The notes under the pieces were generated by a model, which had not been told where the DNA came from, did no database searches, and saw nothing but the letters and a program-made list of their open reading frames with translations. The position numbers and the translations under genes are program-made. 64,000 nt of DNA from Oxytricha trifallax (taxonomy: Eukaryota > Ciliophora > Spirotrichea > Sporadotrichida > Oxytrichidae): positions 140,420-204,419 of the forward strand of contig ARYC01000140.1 of assembly GCA_000711775.1 (NCBI GenBank). Reading direction: 5' to 3'. Below, one piece after another: positions 19,838 to 32,000 of this stretch. The first letter of the stretch is position 1, and every line of letters begins with the position of its first letter.

Positions 19838-19886
19838 CGGTATTATCGATCAAGCTACCTCTATTGCTAACGTTGATGTTCCCTAT
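19838..19886 (+). CDS. Scrambled secreted-protein gene, MDS3 (49 bp)
   Basis: Begins with CGGTATT (19,838-19,844), the pointer shared with the end of MDS2, and ends with TTGATGTTCCCTAT (19,873-19,886), the pointer shared with inverted MDS4. It encodes only GIIDQATSIANVDVPY. Joined, the frame runs LSKNGI-IDQATSIANV-DVPYLSDRV without a stop. At 49 bp it is a tiny MDS with pointers taking 21 bp of it. Confidence 0.87.
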
Positions 19887-20041
19887 TGAAATAAATAAAA
19901 TTATTTTTAAACTCTTAATTTCCTTAATATTTAAAATTAGTATTTGTTTAATGAAGTTTGTGATTAGACGCATTTAAAATAATTTATTATGAAAAAAATT
20001 AAATATAATCATTTATGAAATTAATTATTAATCACTATTCA

Positions 20042-20397
20042 TCATATAAACTTATTAGCAGTATTTCTCTTATCATTAATAAATTTGTCTTTAATATAAT
20101 TCTTCTTAGTCATATTCTCAATTGTTTTCTTTAGCGCTTAATCAGGGTTTGTGTAGGTCTGATACTTGCTCATATCGTCAGCTTTACGCTTCGCTTGTTT
20201 CTTGGATTTTTTAGTCTTTTTATTAAGGTCTTCTTCATCTCCACTCTCTTCATTTATGTAGTTGTTCTTTTGAATTTAATCAATCTAGTTGTCTTAGGTA
20301 GTATACATACATTACAAATACTAAATTAAATATTACCTATTTAATGCTAAGTCTAGTTGATCGTTTCAAAGACTGAGAGAGTCGTTTCGCCTTTCAT
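20042..20397 (-). CDS. Small basic protein of unknown function (103 aa)
   Basis: ATG 20397-20395 to TGA 20044-20042. One 44-nt intron (20293-20336) leaves exactly 104 codons. The sequence is polar: MKGETTLSVFETINQ, then an acidic patch (NEESGDEEDLNKK), a Lys-rich segment (KKSKKQAKRKADD) and MSKYQTYTNPDQALKKTIEN. The lysine-rich segment could be a nuclear localisation signal (inference). No family is recognised. Confidence 0.7.
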
Positions 20398-20440
20398 TAT
20401 TATAAAAATCTTTTTAAGAAACTTTTTCTATATACTATAC

Positions 20441-23400
20441 CTCTCTCCAAATGGTCAAGATGTTATCACTTAAAGAGCCCATACACTGCCAGTTTATGCT
20501 GAAATAGAGCTGGTCGAGTTCTGTCTGTTAGAAAGTATGATGAAAATTTTTGAAAGCCCCACCACTACTGTGTGTTACTCAATCGAAGCTATATTAGCTT
20601 CAATACACTCATCTTTGGTAGAAATGATTTCAATAAGTTCCATTTTCTCACATTTTTCTTCTTAAGGCTGGGCATTTATCTTTATCCTTATTGCCTTGTA
20701 AAGCCAGGTAGACCTTTGATTACACAAATCCTTATTCCTAGAGACCCAATCTTAGTATGTTATATCAAGCAGGTTTTTTCTTGGCAAGGTCCCTAATTTG
20801 ATAGAAGTCAATTAACCTGCCTATAATAAGCATTAATATAGTAGAAAACTCTATTAAAAGTTTCAGATAAAATTATTCACTCTAACTAACAATTTTCTTG
20901 TTAGTTGTCTTTATTGTCTTTATTGAAAAGTAAAACTTAATTAGATCTTGAAGTTATTCCTCTAGAGGAGTTTGGCATAGAATTTTAATAAGACTATAGG
21001 TTATTCTTGAGTTTGAGGTCTTATTAAGATCTATCTAGTTTATTTTAATTAAAAACCATAGAACCATAGAGGTTAAGATTTCTAGGGGTACCGATTGTAC
21101 TTTTAATCTATGGTTTAGGATCAAATCCTCTTTAAGTCTATGCAAAGTTACTTTCTAGTTCTTAATTCTTCTAACCATCAGGTTCTTTTAAAAAATCAAA
21201 ATTCATTTGCTAATGAGGCTAAGTATCTTCCTCATATTCTGAAAATTTATCATTACTTAGCTCTTCAATCACATCATCATTTCTTAAATTAAGTTTAGGG
21301 ATTATATTCGCAGGAGTTTTATTCCTTTCATATCTATTGATACTTTCTTCATCCTTTTATTTCTTTTCTTTCTCAAGTTGGTCCAAGAAATTATTGAACT
21401 TTTCTTCTTCATCATCATTTGTTTTGCTATTCTATTCGAAATTTTCAGGAGGCCTTTCTAGTTAAATTTTTTACTATTCTTCTTCATCAATGTGTGGTTA
21501 TAAGTCATGCTCTTTATTCAAAGTTGAACTATTTCCTTTTAAGTTTAATGACAATTCTATATCTGTCAGCTTGTTGAGAAACTATTTCCTAGATTATTCA
21601 AGTGGAGAATTACGCTTTTCTATAATTGAGTCGTTGTTAATTTAAACATTTTAGGAGGAAATTTCTTGTAATCCATCGATTGAGTTACTGTCTCTCTTCG
21701 AAAGTATGCTATTTACTCTTTAATCTGCATCTTTATAAGAAATTGTTGCTTCTTAATCTACTTTTACAGAGCTGAGTTATGAATTGATTGTGGGATTTTT
21801 ATCCTTATTATTATTTTAATGATCTCCTGGTGTTGTCTGCTATTATTGAGGATGATAAGAGTTTCTTGATTCAATTCGTGAATTTTTAACTTCTTAATCC
21901 AAGTCAGTTTTACTTAATTTTACCTGTGGCTAATCTTAACTCTAAGGTGTCTAAGTTTTCTCAATAAAAGACTATTGGGATGAACTTTTAATAATTCTAT
22001 CTTAACTTGTGATGCCATCTTGCGATTACTCATAATTTTCAGATCCATGCACAAATGTGGCTTAATTCTATGATGGAGTAATACCTGTATCTTGTTTAAG
22101 ATAGCTTAAGGCACTGATTTTATATTAGTTAAAGTTTAGGTCAATAGACACCTCCTCATTTTGATAATCATGCAGTTTTCGCAATAAATTTGAGACATCT
22201 TTTTATGAATGGGATTTGGTATTTAAAATTTGATTCTATCTCTCATATTGGCTCTTAAACTTCTTCTTTATTTTTTTCTTATCTTTTTTCTATCTAGTGC
22301 TTACAATTATATCTTAGTTTATTCTCTAGTCATTATTAAAGTCTCTCTCATACTTTTTTATGTCATTATATAGAAACGAGAATGATTTTTGAAATTTTTA
22401 GTAATAATAGATTCAAAATAATAAGTAATTGTAATATTTAACAAATTTTTATATATTTGTACTAATTTTATTGCATAATAGAACTCATTTATAATAATAT
22501 ATTTTAATTAATCTAATATATTCCTTTTTTACAATAATAAAACCCTATAAGCTAATTTATAGTAGTAACATTCAAGAGTAGAATTAAATAATTAAACTAT
22601 TATATAATTTTATAAACATGTTGTTTTAAGAGTCTATATATAGATAAAATTATAATAAAAAACATTTTTTTAACATAATGTGTTTAGATTGAAATTTTTA
22701 AAGTGGGTAAGCCAAAATGATTTCAAAAAATTAATTCACAAATAATTTTAATTATAAAAATTAGTTTTTATTCTTATAGTTTGCCCATTTAAATTACTTA
22801 AAATAGTTTAAGTGTTTGTTAATCTCTAAATAGACTGTTATTAGCTTTTAATTTAGGAGATTCTTAGTCATTAAACGAAGAATTGTCATTTTGATTGTAG
22901 TCATCATTGAAATTATGCTACTCCCATTAATTTTAATAAAATAATAAAACTCTATAAATTTCATATTTTATCGGATAAAAAATATTATAAATCATTTTGT
23001 TAATTCACCATTTTTATTACATAGTTAAAATAATTACAGACTAATTTTTTTATTAAAAAAAACGTTTCTTTTAGTATTAAGTTAATCATATTAACTTCAT
23101 GGGGTATTCATAAATTTATGTGATTTTCATTTTAAATTGATTTAATAATTACTTTATATTTGATAGAAGCCAAATTATATACCAAATTCTTAAATTGTTT
23201 TGATGATTACTTCATTGAAGCATTCATAAAAATAATATATTATATTATTATTGGAAAATTTAGTATATATCTAAATTTTATATTCAAAATCAACTTATCA
23301 AAAGTATTATCAAATTCTTAATCCCCTTCTGTATTTTGCTCATCGATTTTATCTTAAAACTTAATTTAATTCTACCTATTGAGGCTACTTTAATTGTCAT

Positions 23401-24410
23401 ACTTAGATTTTTAAGAGCAATTTAATAAAAATATAATTTATTATAAACTTTTCTACATATTTTAAACCTAATATATTTTCTGGTATTCTATGAATAGAAT
23501 TATTGCATATTATTTTAGCTCTATGAACTCTCCTCTTAGTTTACATGTTTTCTCTTCAGTTATTTTTACAAATAGGATTAATTATGGCAAATTAATATAA
23601 TAAAATTTAAAAAATCAATTTTTAAAATATGGAAAGATAATGTTAATCTGGATAATATTTTTTTTTAAATGATCAATCTCATTTATATTTATAGCTATTT
23701 ACTACCCTTTTTTACAAATCAAGTTCTGACTTCGCATCAATATTTCCTCTGGATTCCTTTTCTTGACTTCTTGACATCAGAGTTAATTACTTAATAATTT
23801 TAGATCTCAATGACTAGCTAATTTTCATCTGAGTTATTGAATTTAAAGTTTATAGACTGTTATTCTTGAAATCTCTTTAAAGCTATTTTTTCAATATTTA
23901 CAGATTAGATTTATTCAATGTGTGATTTTTTTGAGTTGGTTCGTAATTGGTCTCGTCTTCCAGTAACTACAAAATTTTATCGAGTTATTCTTAACCTGTG
24001 ATAAATTTATTATTTATGGAACTCTCCACACTTTTACTGTATTGACTGTCCTCTTCATAGAGCTAGTCGTTATTATTTAAAGAGTTTATTAAACGAAATT
24101 TAAGCAAAAATAAATAACTATAAAAATTGTTTGATGTTTCTCTTAAGAGAATATTTTCAGTCTTATTATCTTATTAAGTCATTTAACTTAGGAAAACATT
24201 CTTATTTTGATTATGATATACTCTTTTAGATCTAGTCCTCTTTTTGTACTTCTCATAATATTCTTCTCTGTTTTTACCAGCGACTTAAAGAATTTTATCC
24301 TCAGCAAAGTATAGATCTAGGCGCTCTACACTTTTCTGGTTGAGTGCGAGCTTACCTTTCTAATATAGTTTTTATAGTCTTCTAGACAAGATTTGAAGTT
24401 ACTCTAAGTA
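20441..24410 (-). CDS. Long multi-MDS Gln/Asn/Ser-rich gene (possibly two genes)
   Basis: Coding blocks on the minus strand occur at about 24,400-24,120, 24,060-23,690, 23,430-23,310, 22,915-22,790 and 22,400-20,880, with further frame to TGA near 20,441. The first block reads KLALNQKSVERLDLYFAEDK and NREEYYEKYKKRTRSKRVY, helical and charged. The longest block (about 1.5 kb) is a disordered Gln/Asn/Ser/Asp-rich region (e.g. EEEEKFNNFLDQLEKEKKQ). Near the end a more folded-looking segment contains EKMELIEIISTKDECIEANI. An IES with pointer TAGAG is likely near 20,840-20,880. Start codon, exact junctions and whether one or two genes are present are unresolved. Function unknown. Confidence 0.6.
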
Positions 24411-25080
24411 TTAATTAATAAAATATAAGAACAATTTCACTATATTTATATATTTATGTTAACACATATATTTATGTCAATGATGCTTTAAAAATCAGCT
24501 AATAATTGGATAAAAATTTATAAGTATAATAAATATGAATAAAGAATAATTTTCATTGTCTTGCATTCGTTGGTGTTCTATGATAGCTTTCTCTAAAACG
24601 GCTTCGTTATTACAAAGACAGAGACAAAGATATATTTTGGTGTATTTTAGTATTAATTTGTCATGTAACTCAATTGAAATAGTAAGGCACCAATCTAATT
24701 CCATAAAATACATTCAAATTCTTCACTTTGATTAAAAATTTAATATTTAAATTTATTTTTTATTGTGTTATTTAGTATTTACAAAGATTAATATAAAATC
24801 AATTAAGTTAAATAAAATAGTATTAGATATTTAATGTTAAGTTTATTGTAAGAAGTTTACTATTTAAAAATTTTAAAAGAAAATATTAATTTTAATTAAA
24901 AATAAAATAAAAGATTAAAAGAGAAAGTGTAAAAATTTAAACACATTATTATAAATAATCCTCCCATAAAATTAAGAAATGATTTTTTGCTCATAATTAT
25001 ATCTTAATATTACTAACTAAATAAGTATAAATAAATAGAAAATTAAAAAATATTTTTAGGTTGAATATATGAAAAATCCA
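24411..25080. other. AT-rich spacer between divergent genes
   Basis: Very AT-rich. A 72-codon minus-strand frame at 24,495-24,713 has no coding character and is treated as chance. Confidence 0.45.
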
Positions 25081-26078
25081 ATGTTAAAAAGTAAGATCAA
25101 AGCGAAAAACAGTTTCTTAACATAGGAATTAAGGACGACTGCACCATCAGCATAATCAGGATTTGAATCAACCCAAGATTAAGGTTTATCTACTAAAAAG
25201 AATAATCCAAAGTACAAAGTGAACATAGACGCAATTAGAGAAAGACTTTCAAGATTATTTAGAGCTCTTCTGCTAAAAGGCTACTGTTAGGTGTTTATCA
25301 TTAAAAATCTACAAAATAAAATAACTCAATTCATCAATAAACTTACATAATTAAGACAATCAGCACAAAAAGAGTTTAAGCTATGACACCAGCAGTTTTT
25401 ATGAAGATGGCGATAAAAATGATTAAAATTTTTCTGTATTATTACTATAAAAGCCGAACGGAAATTAATATTGGGGTCTTATGCTCATTAGAGAGTGATA
25501 TCAAACATTGCTTTATCCTTTTGACTTAAATACCTACTCAACCCTTCCCCCTTAACTAATTAGTCAGCATTGATTGGGAAGATTAGCCTTGGTTTCTGTA
25601 TATAATAATAATCTCCCAGAAATAAAAACTTTATTTATACCCTCTGTAGATAAAACCATATTGCTCTCTAATGACTAAGGTGTCAAGTTTATCTTTATTT
25701 TTCAAAAGCAGTGAGAAAGCAAATAGTGGAGTACCAAGACCCCAGACAAGAATACTTGGTAGAGCTACAAAATAACTGTAAATTGTGTGCTAAACATCCC
25801 AACAGACCACTTCTAAATCGTTTAATACTCTTTCTTAGTCATGAACCAAATTTAGTTTCCTATGAGTTTCTCTTAATTTTAATTTTAATAGTCAAGGGAT
25901 ATTGAATGATAACCTAAAGGTTTTGAATGAAATTGAGGTGATGACCACCCTCTAGCATTTAAATAATTTATATGAATGCAAAAGTGAAGTATTTCAAGAT
26001 ATATTTTGCTAAAGACAGGGAGTGAGTAAATCCTAGGATCTTTAAATCTTGGAATCTCACTAATTTTACCAATTTTGA
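25081..26078 (+). CDS. Interrupted gene of unknown function
   Basis: ATG 25081 opens MLKSKIKAKNSFLTQELRTT with ciliate-type Gln codons and runs to about 25,270 as good coding sequence (NIDAIRERLSRLFRALLLKG). Further segments in shifted frames read HKKSLSYDTSSFYEDGDKND, SIDWEDQPWFLY, FFKSSEKANSGVPRPQTR and NDNLKVLNEIEVMTTLQHLN, ending at TGA 26076-26078. The frame changes imply several IESs whose pointers I could not fix. No domain is recognised. The gene converges with the giant minus-strand membrane-protein gene. Confidence 0.5.
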
Positions 26079-26099
26079 TTAATTACTTCTGAATTATGG

Positions 26100-29000
26100 G
26101 AAAATGTTTTATAGTCATAATCTTCACAAAATTTATAATCCATGAGGTCTAGAACCAATTAAATTATATCTCTCTTTATTATTTGTTTGATATACTATTA
26201 AATTATGCTATGATAACTTTAATCAATCATAACACAAAATATATAAAAGTCATCAACCTTTTTGCACTTAAAATCATAGAACATATATTACACTATACTT
26301 GAATGAGCTAAGAATAGCGCAATGACAACACTTGATGTTATACTATTTTTAATGTTAATTTTTCGCTTTAAAATCAGTTTAATAGCTGACCATATAATGA
26401 AACATCCAATAATTAGGAGGATTGGAAATACAGCTATCATAACAAGTTTTACGAAGAATATTCTAATTTGTGGATCTTCACCACCTTATTATGCAAATAT
26501 AATTCTATTAGAATAATAACAAAATATTAACTTTGAACTTTGAATGCTGATAAAATAGATTAGTTTGAAAAAGATGAAAGTAATTTAATATTGAAGGTTT
26601 TATTTCTCATTATTATCTTAACAGAAATAAAATTAATTTTATTCAAAAATAAATATAATTAGTGATTAACTATTTGGGTCCTCATATCTATTGTCAAGGA
26701 AGCAATCTATGCTAAATACTTGCGATGATACTGTAGCTACTTGCTTAGTCTCTGAGAAGAAGCCTTTTATTTCATCTGTCCAATTTATATCAAAAGTAGC
26801 TGTCATCATTATAAGTTAGAAGTGATTTATAAGAATTTTAAAATAGATGTTTGTAATGTTGTTCTTGTCACTAGCGCTATTCAAAGTTGATCTAATAAGG
26901 AACACAAACAGAAAGAATACTCCTGCTACAATTTACAAATCTAAAAAATAATATAGCTTTATTATTGTTTTTGAAGATTTTTATTTAGCTTTTGTTTTCT
27001 TAGTTACAATTTAATTAATAAATTTAGAAATAAGTTTCTTAAATGAAGGATAGCCTGACTATATTTAGAATTCTTTCAGGGCATTGAGAGCATCTAAATT
27101 CTCCAGATCTTGAAAATCCAGTTTAGCAATCTGCGCATAATACTCCCTGATATCCAAGGGCACATTCCCCTTATGCAGACTGCTATTCATTTTATGTTCC
27201 AAGACAAGCCTGCAGGTACATACAAGCTATGATTGTACTTGTTGTATTTGACTTTCTCCAATATCCGGGTAAAGGATAAATTTTAGAGCCACCAGAACAA
27301 ATAGCTTTATCATAAGGGCAAGTTTTACAAGATCCTGGAGAATTTTGTAAATCAAGTGAAAATGAGTTTTAACACTCTTCACATTTTCCAGCAATAGTAA
27401 ATTGTTCACCTATCTGGCATTCTATTAAATATAGGATAAATAACAAAATTTTGATTCTCTCAAAGATATCAGCAAGTCAAGATTCAAAGATGCCCTATTA
27501 AGATTCTTCATGTATTCTTTGTTTGATTATTTCGTTACATCTATAGCATCTGACTATACAACAACACTATATGAATATCCTGGAGAAGCATCAAATATTA
27601 AGTCCTCTATGACAAATTTAATATCATTTTAATTTTTTAAATTCTCACATTAAATTAATATTAAACAAATACACCAAAAGAAGAAGTAAATTGGTTCTAC
27701 CCTTCTATTACGGGTGGATACACGTTTGCTTTAGGGTTTGAATTATATGTTGCATTAACAAAAACTTAAATTTTACTATTTGAATTTGAACCCAAAATTT
27801 AACCATACTTATCTACAAGTGCCATATAGGTTGTGGGAATACTACCTCCACTTCTTTAATTCTCAATTAATAGCTAAGAAGCCAAAAACCTTTGATAATT
27901 TCCTTAATATTCATGAATATCATATTCCAATCTAGTATTTGAAAAGTTATAGTTTTCGTCTTAAATCATGTTTAAAAGTCTTGACTATGAACTACTGTAA
28001 GTTGTGATCTATTGAGAATATATTTCCTATGTAATTTAAATCATCTCTTGTGCAAAACAAGCTATGTTATTTCCATAAAGACCAGCATTGTTATTATTAT
28101 ATGTGCTTTAATTTAATGAAAATATAGGTTCTACAGTAAAAATACTCCTGAAACTTACATAATTTAAAATAAAAAATTTTATATTAGCAATAGAAATATG
28201 TACTAAATTAAATAAATAAATAAATATATATATATTAATAAATAAATAATTAACTATAAAATTCTCCTTCAATTAATTATATTTTAGAATAAAAATGTTG
28301 AATAACGCTAAAGTTTACTTTTTCTTAAATTCAAAGAGTAAAGAAGATTTTTTCATTAATTATTAAGAAGTTTATTTATATTTAAGATTTTTAATACACC
28401 TTAATTGTAATTAATAAAATTGTTATGAATGCACTTTATTTTTAGAGGTTTTGAGTATCCCAATAAATTGCTCCTCCTTAGACAGCAGCAAAATTATCTT
28501 TAAATATGTTGCCTTAGCTTATGTCTAGTTTGCAGTTCAAACTTGTGGAATCGCAAGTGTGATAAATAACTCCTCCAGAACCTTCTGTTTAAGATGTTTC
28601 TAAAGTGTACTTATTAGTGGCTGAATTCTAAGTGAAGTTTTAAATAATACATATTTATCCCCCAAAGAACTTCAATTAATTTAGAATATATCGAAAGTAG
28701 AAGAACTATATAAAATTTGAGAGCTTAAATTCAATCATAAATAATTTTTATACTATATTTTTTTCTACAGACATAATGAAAAGTGTGAAACTTAATAAAA
28801 ATTATTGATCGTCTATAATTATTCGTGATAGAAATTTACCTAATACTCAAATATGACTTATTTATTAGATTTTTAATGAAAATTAATTGGAGGGAAAGTT
28901 TCCTTCACTGGCTTGATAATAAAAAATAATTTTAGGGAAGTTTCCTGCACTTTTTTATAAATTTTTTTTCTATAAAATTAATTTTAATTTTAACTATCAA

Positions 29001-32000
29001 CCAACTTACAGACTATTTTTATTGATATAATTTATCAATCAATTAGTCAATATCTCTCTTCAGATTCAAAAATCTGACATAATTTATCTGATATTTTTTT
29101 GGTTTCTGTATCTAAACAATTATATTGTCCTTTCTGTTCTCATAGTAATTCCAAATATTGTATTTCATTGTTATTGTTATTGAAATTAAAATTAATTTAT
29201 TATGTTCTTTCCGTTCCTATATAATGTGAGACAGTATCTTCTTGAACTACTTAAGTGATGTTTAAATATCCTCTTAATTTTACTGAGCCATAAAAATTTT
29301 TAATTTTATAATTTAATTAAAATTTATTAATTTCAACATAAATGAAAAAAAAGTGCAGGAAACTTCCCCCAAAATTAATTACATGATACCAATATAAAGA
29401 AGGAAAACTGGCCAATATAATTTCTCTATAGTATCAAAGAAAATCTCAAAACTTATTTTTCTTTTTAATATTTAAATAAAGTTTGTCTTTGTGATTCGTA
29501 ATGATTAGATATTTTAATATTATAGGTGATTAAAAATTAACAATAAATATGTCTTGCTTAAATGATTAAAGAGCAAGGAAATGTTAACAATAATACATTC
29601 AAAAATTTTACATGCATTTATTTTTAACAGACCTAATTAAGCGATTTTAAGGGCTTATCAAATCATTTCATCATCAATTATTTTTGAATGGGAAATTTTA
29701 GTATTTAAGATGTTAGGTAACTTTAAGTAAAACCTTTAAATATTTGCATGAATTTTCTGCATCAAATAAACAATAGCCAAATATGAGGCTATGGAAATCA
29801 ACATTTTTTTCTTCATAAAAAAGTATTCAGTTTACTACCTAGAAAAAATTGAGCGTGATGAACAAAGAAAGATCTCACTCAAAATTTTCCTGCATTTCGT
29901 TTCCAAATTTTTGAGTAATTATCTCGGTAATGCCGTACAATCATTTTTGAGCAGACATTATGTACAAAGAAGTTGAAAAAGAAAAGAAAGATTGAATGAT
30001 GTTCAAAAAGGCTTCAGATATTCCTATAATCTCTGTATTTAGGGAAAGATTAGATTGTTGGTTTAAATAAGAATTAGATTGAGCTATAATTCATTTGGAA
30101 TTATTTTCAACCTAAACTTGATTAGACATTGCTAATATAAATTGCTCCTCCAACTACTGACTAACTTTAAGAAATTGATGAGTTTTGTATTAAGTATCTA
30201 TAAGAGCTACTTGAAACAACTTTGTTTGAATCTTCTTCTGAGAGATATACAGCACCTCCTATTTAACTTGATACATTTTTGATTATAGTGTTTTTAATAA
30301 GTAATGCTTTGCAATTTACACATTTCAAAGCACCTCCCGAGTTAAGTTTGGCAAGATATTGTAAGTCTCTAATTGTTACGTTAATTATTTCAACGTTTGC
30401 AAGCTATACAGAGATTGAGGATTTTCCAATTTAATTTTAAATTGAAGTATCGTACAACTGAAATTTGTTTTTTGTGTTAGTCACATATATATCATCTCCT
30501 TCATTATTTGCGAAGTTGTTGTAAAATTTAGTGTTGTTCACTATGTTATTAAAAACAATATTTATTTGAAAGCTATAAATTATGATCTATTTAAAGTAAT
30601 TAGAATGATTAGTGATATTTTAAGTATCACTATGGAAAGTAGATTAAATCCTGATGAGTATATAGCACCTCCTTCTAAATTAGCATAATTATTCGTGAAA
30701 TAAGATGCCCCTATCTATACAGAACTATCTCCATATATGTATACAGCTCCTCCCTGGGAAGATAGCCCGTTTTTAAAAGTAGAGCTTTGAATTATTAAAT
30801 TAACATCAAAGATCACAAAAATATATGTCCCTATAATCTAAGAGGTCGAAAGGTCCGCTATCTTGAATGACTATTACTTAATTAATTTTCCAAACTAAAA
30901 AATAGGATTAAAAATTTATTTTCATATTTAAATTCAAGCTTTTTAATTAAATTATTCTAATAATCAAATTGGCAGTTTAAGATGGTTAAATTAGTAAAGC
31001 CTAAGAATATGTTCTTAGTTCTGCTTTTAGCATAATTATTGATAAATTTAGAATTTTATATGATTGCTTGAGAGTACATTAAAGATATAGTATTTTTTTC
31101 GGCAATATTTTCTGAAAAAGTGCAGTTTATTATCTGCACTTAATCAGTTCTGCTGCTACTCAAAATTTCAAGAACTGAATTATCTCCTTCTGACTCATTT
31201 TCTAAAAATCTTGAATTCAAGAGAATCATTTAAGAATTTGTTTAAGCTAGAAAAAATTGAAAATTAATTGAAAGATATTTAGAAGAAAAAACTTAAATAA
31301 GCTGTTAGGACACCGCCTTGATAAGATGCTTTATTATATTAGAATTTGGAATTATTAATTTTAATTAAAGAGCTTTCTGTGACTAGGAATACTCCACCAG
31401 TTTCTGCTGAGTTATTTGTAAATGTGCTCCCTGTGATAGTAATTTAAGACCCTTATGATTAAATTACACCTCCTGAAAAGCCCTTATTGCCAATCAATTA
31501 ATATAAAAAATAAAGAAATAATTAAATTATATAGTAAATTATTAAGGAATAAAGACTGATTAAGAGTCATTAAAGATTGATTATCTTATTGTTATTAGAC
31601 CACCATCATTCACAATATATATATATATAACTAATTAATTAAAATATTATTGGCACACTTTTAATATTTTTATTACTTTTTAGATTGCTACTTTAGCAAT
31701 TTCTGAACTGGTTTTTAATAGATTATACAAATTACGCTTTGAAAATATACATGGTTGAATTTGTAAAAATAGTTGAAAAATTAGCAATAAGTTTTATCTA
31801 AAATTAATTTCAAGTTTTTCATAGATTATTTTTTTAAAAAATAGTTTTTATTACTATAATTGGTTAAAATAGAGAAAAGGATCATTGAATTTTTCTATAA
31901 TTTCTCATTTAATTATTAAAATTCCAAATATCTTACGAAATTTATTAAATCTCTATTCGTAATTTATTCATCATATAACTCTTCCCCTTTAAAACATTAG

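Noticed and set aside
21040-21140. A tRNA-like stretch (AGGATCAAATCCT near 21,118).
   Set aside because: No acceptor stem, D-arm or anticodon arm can be folded, and the region is in frame with the minus-strand Gln/Asn-rich gene.
25382-25909. A frame continuing through four in-frame TGA codons, readable as Trp.
   Set aside because: A neighbouring frame is open over the same stretch and reads better (SIDWEDQPWFLY, SSEKANSGVPRPQTR). Every other gene here stops cleanly at TGA. Frame shifts by IESs explain it without a second recoding.
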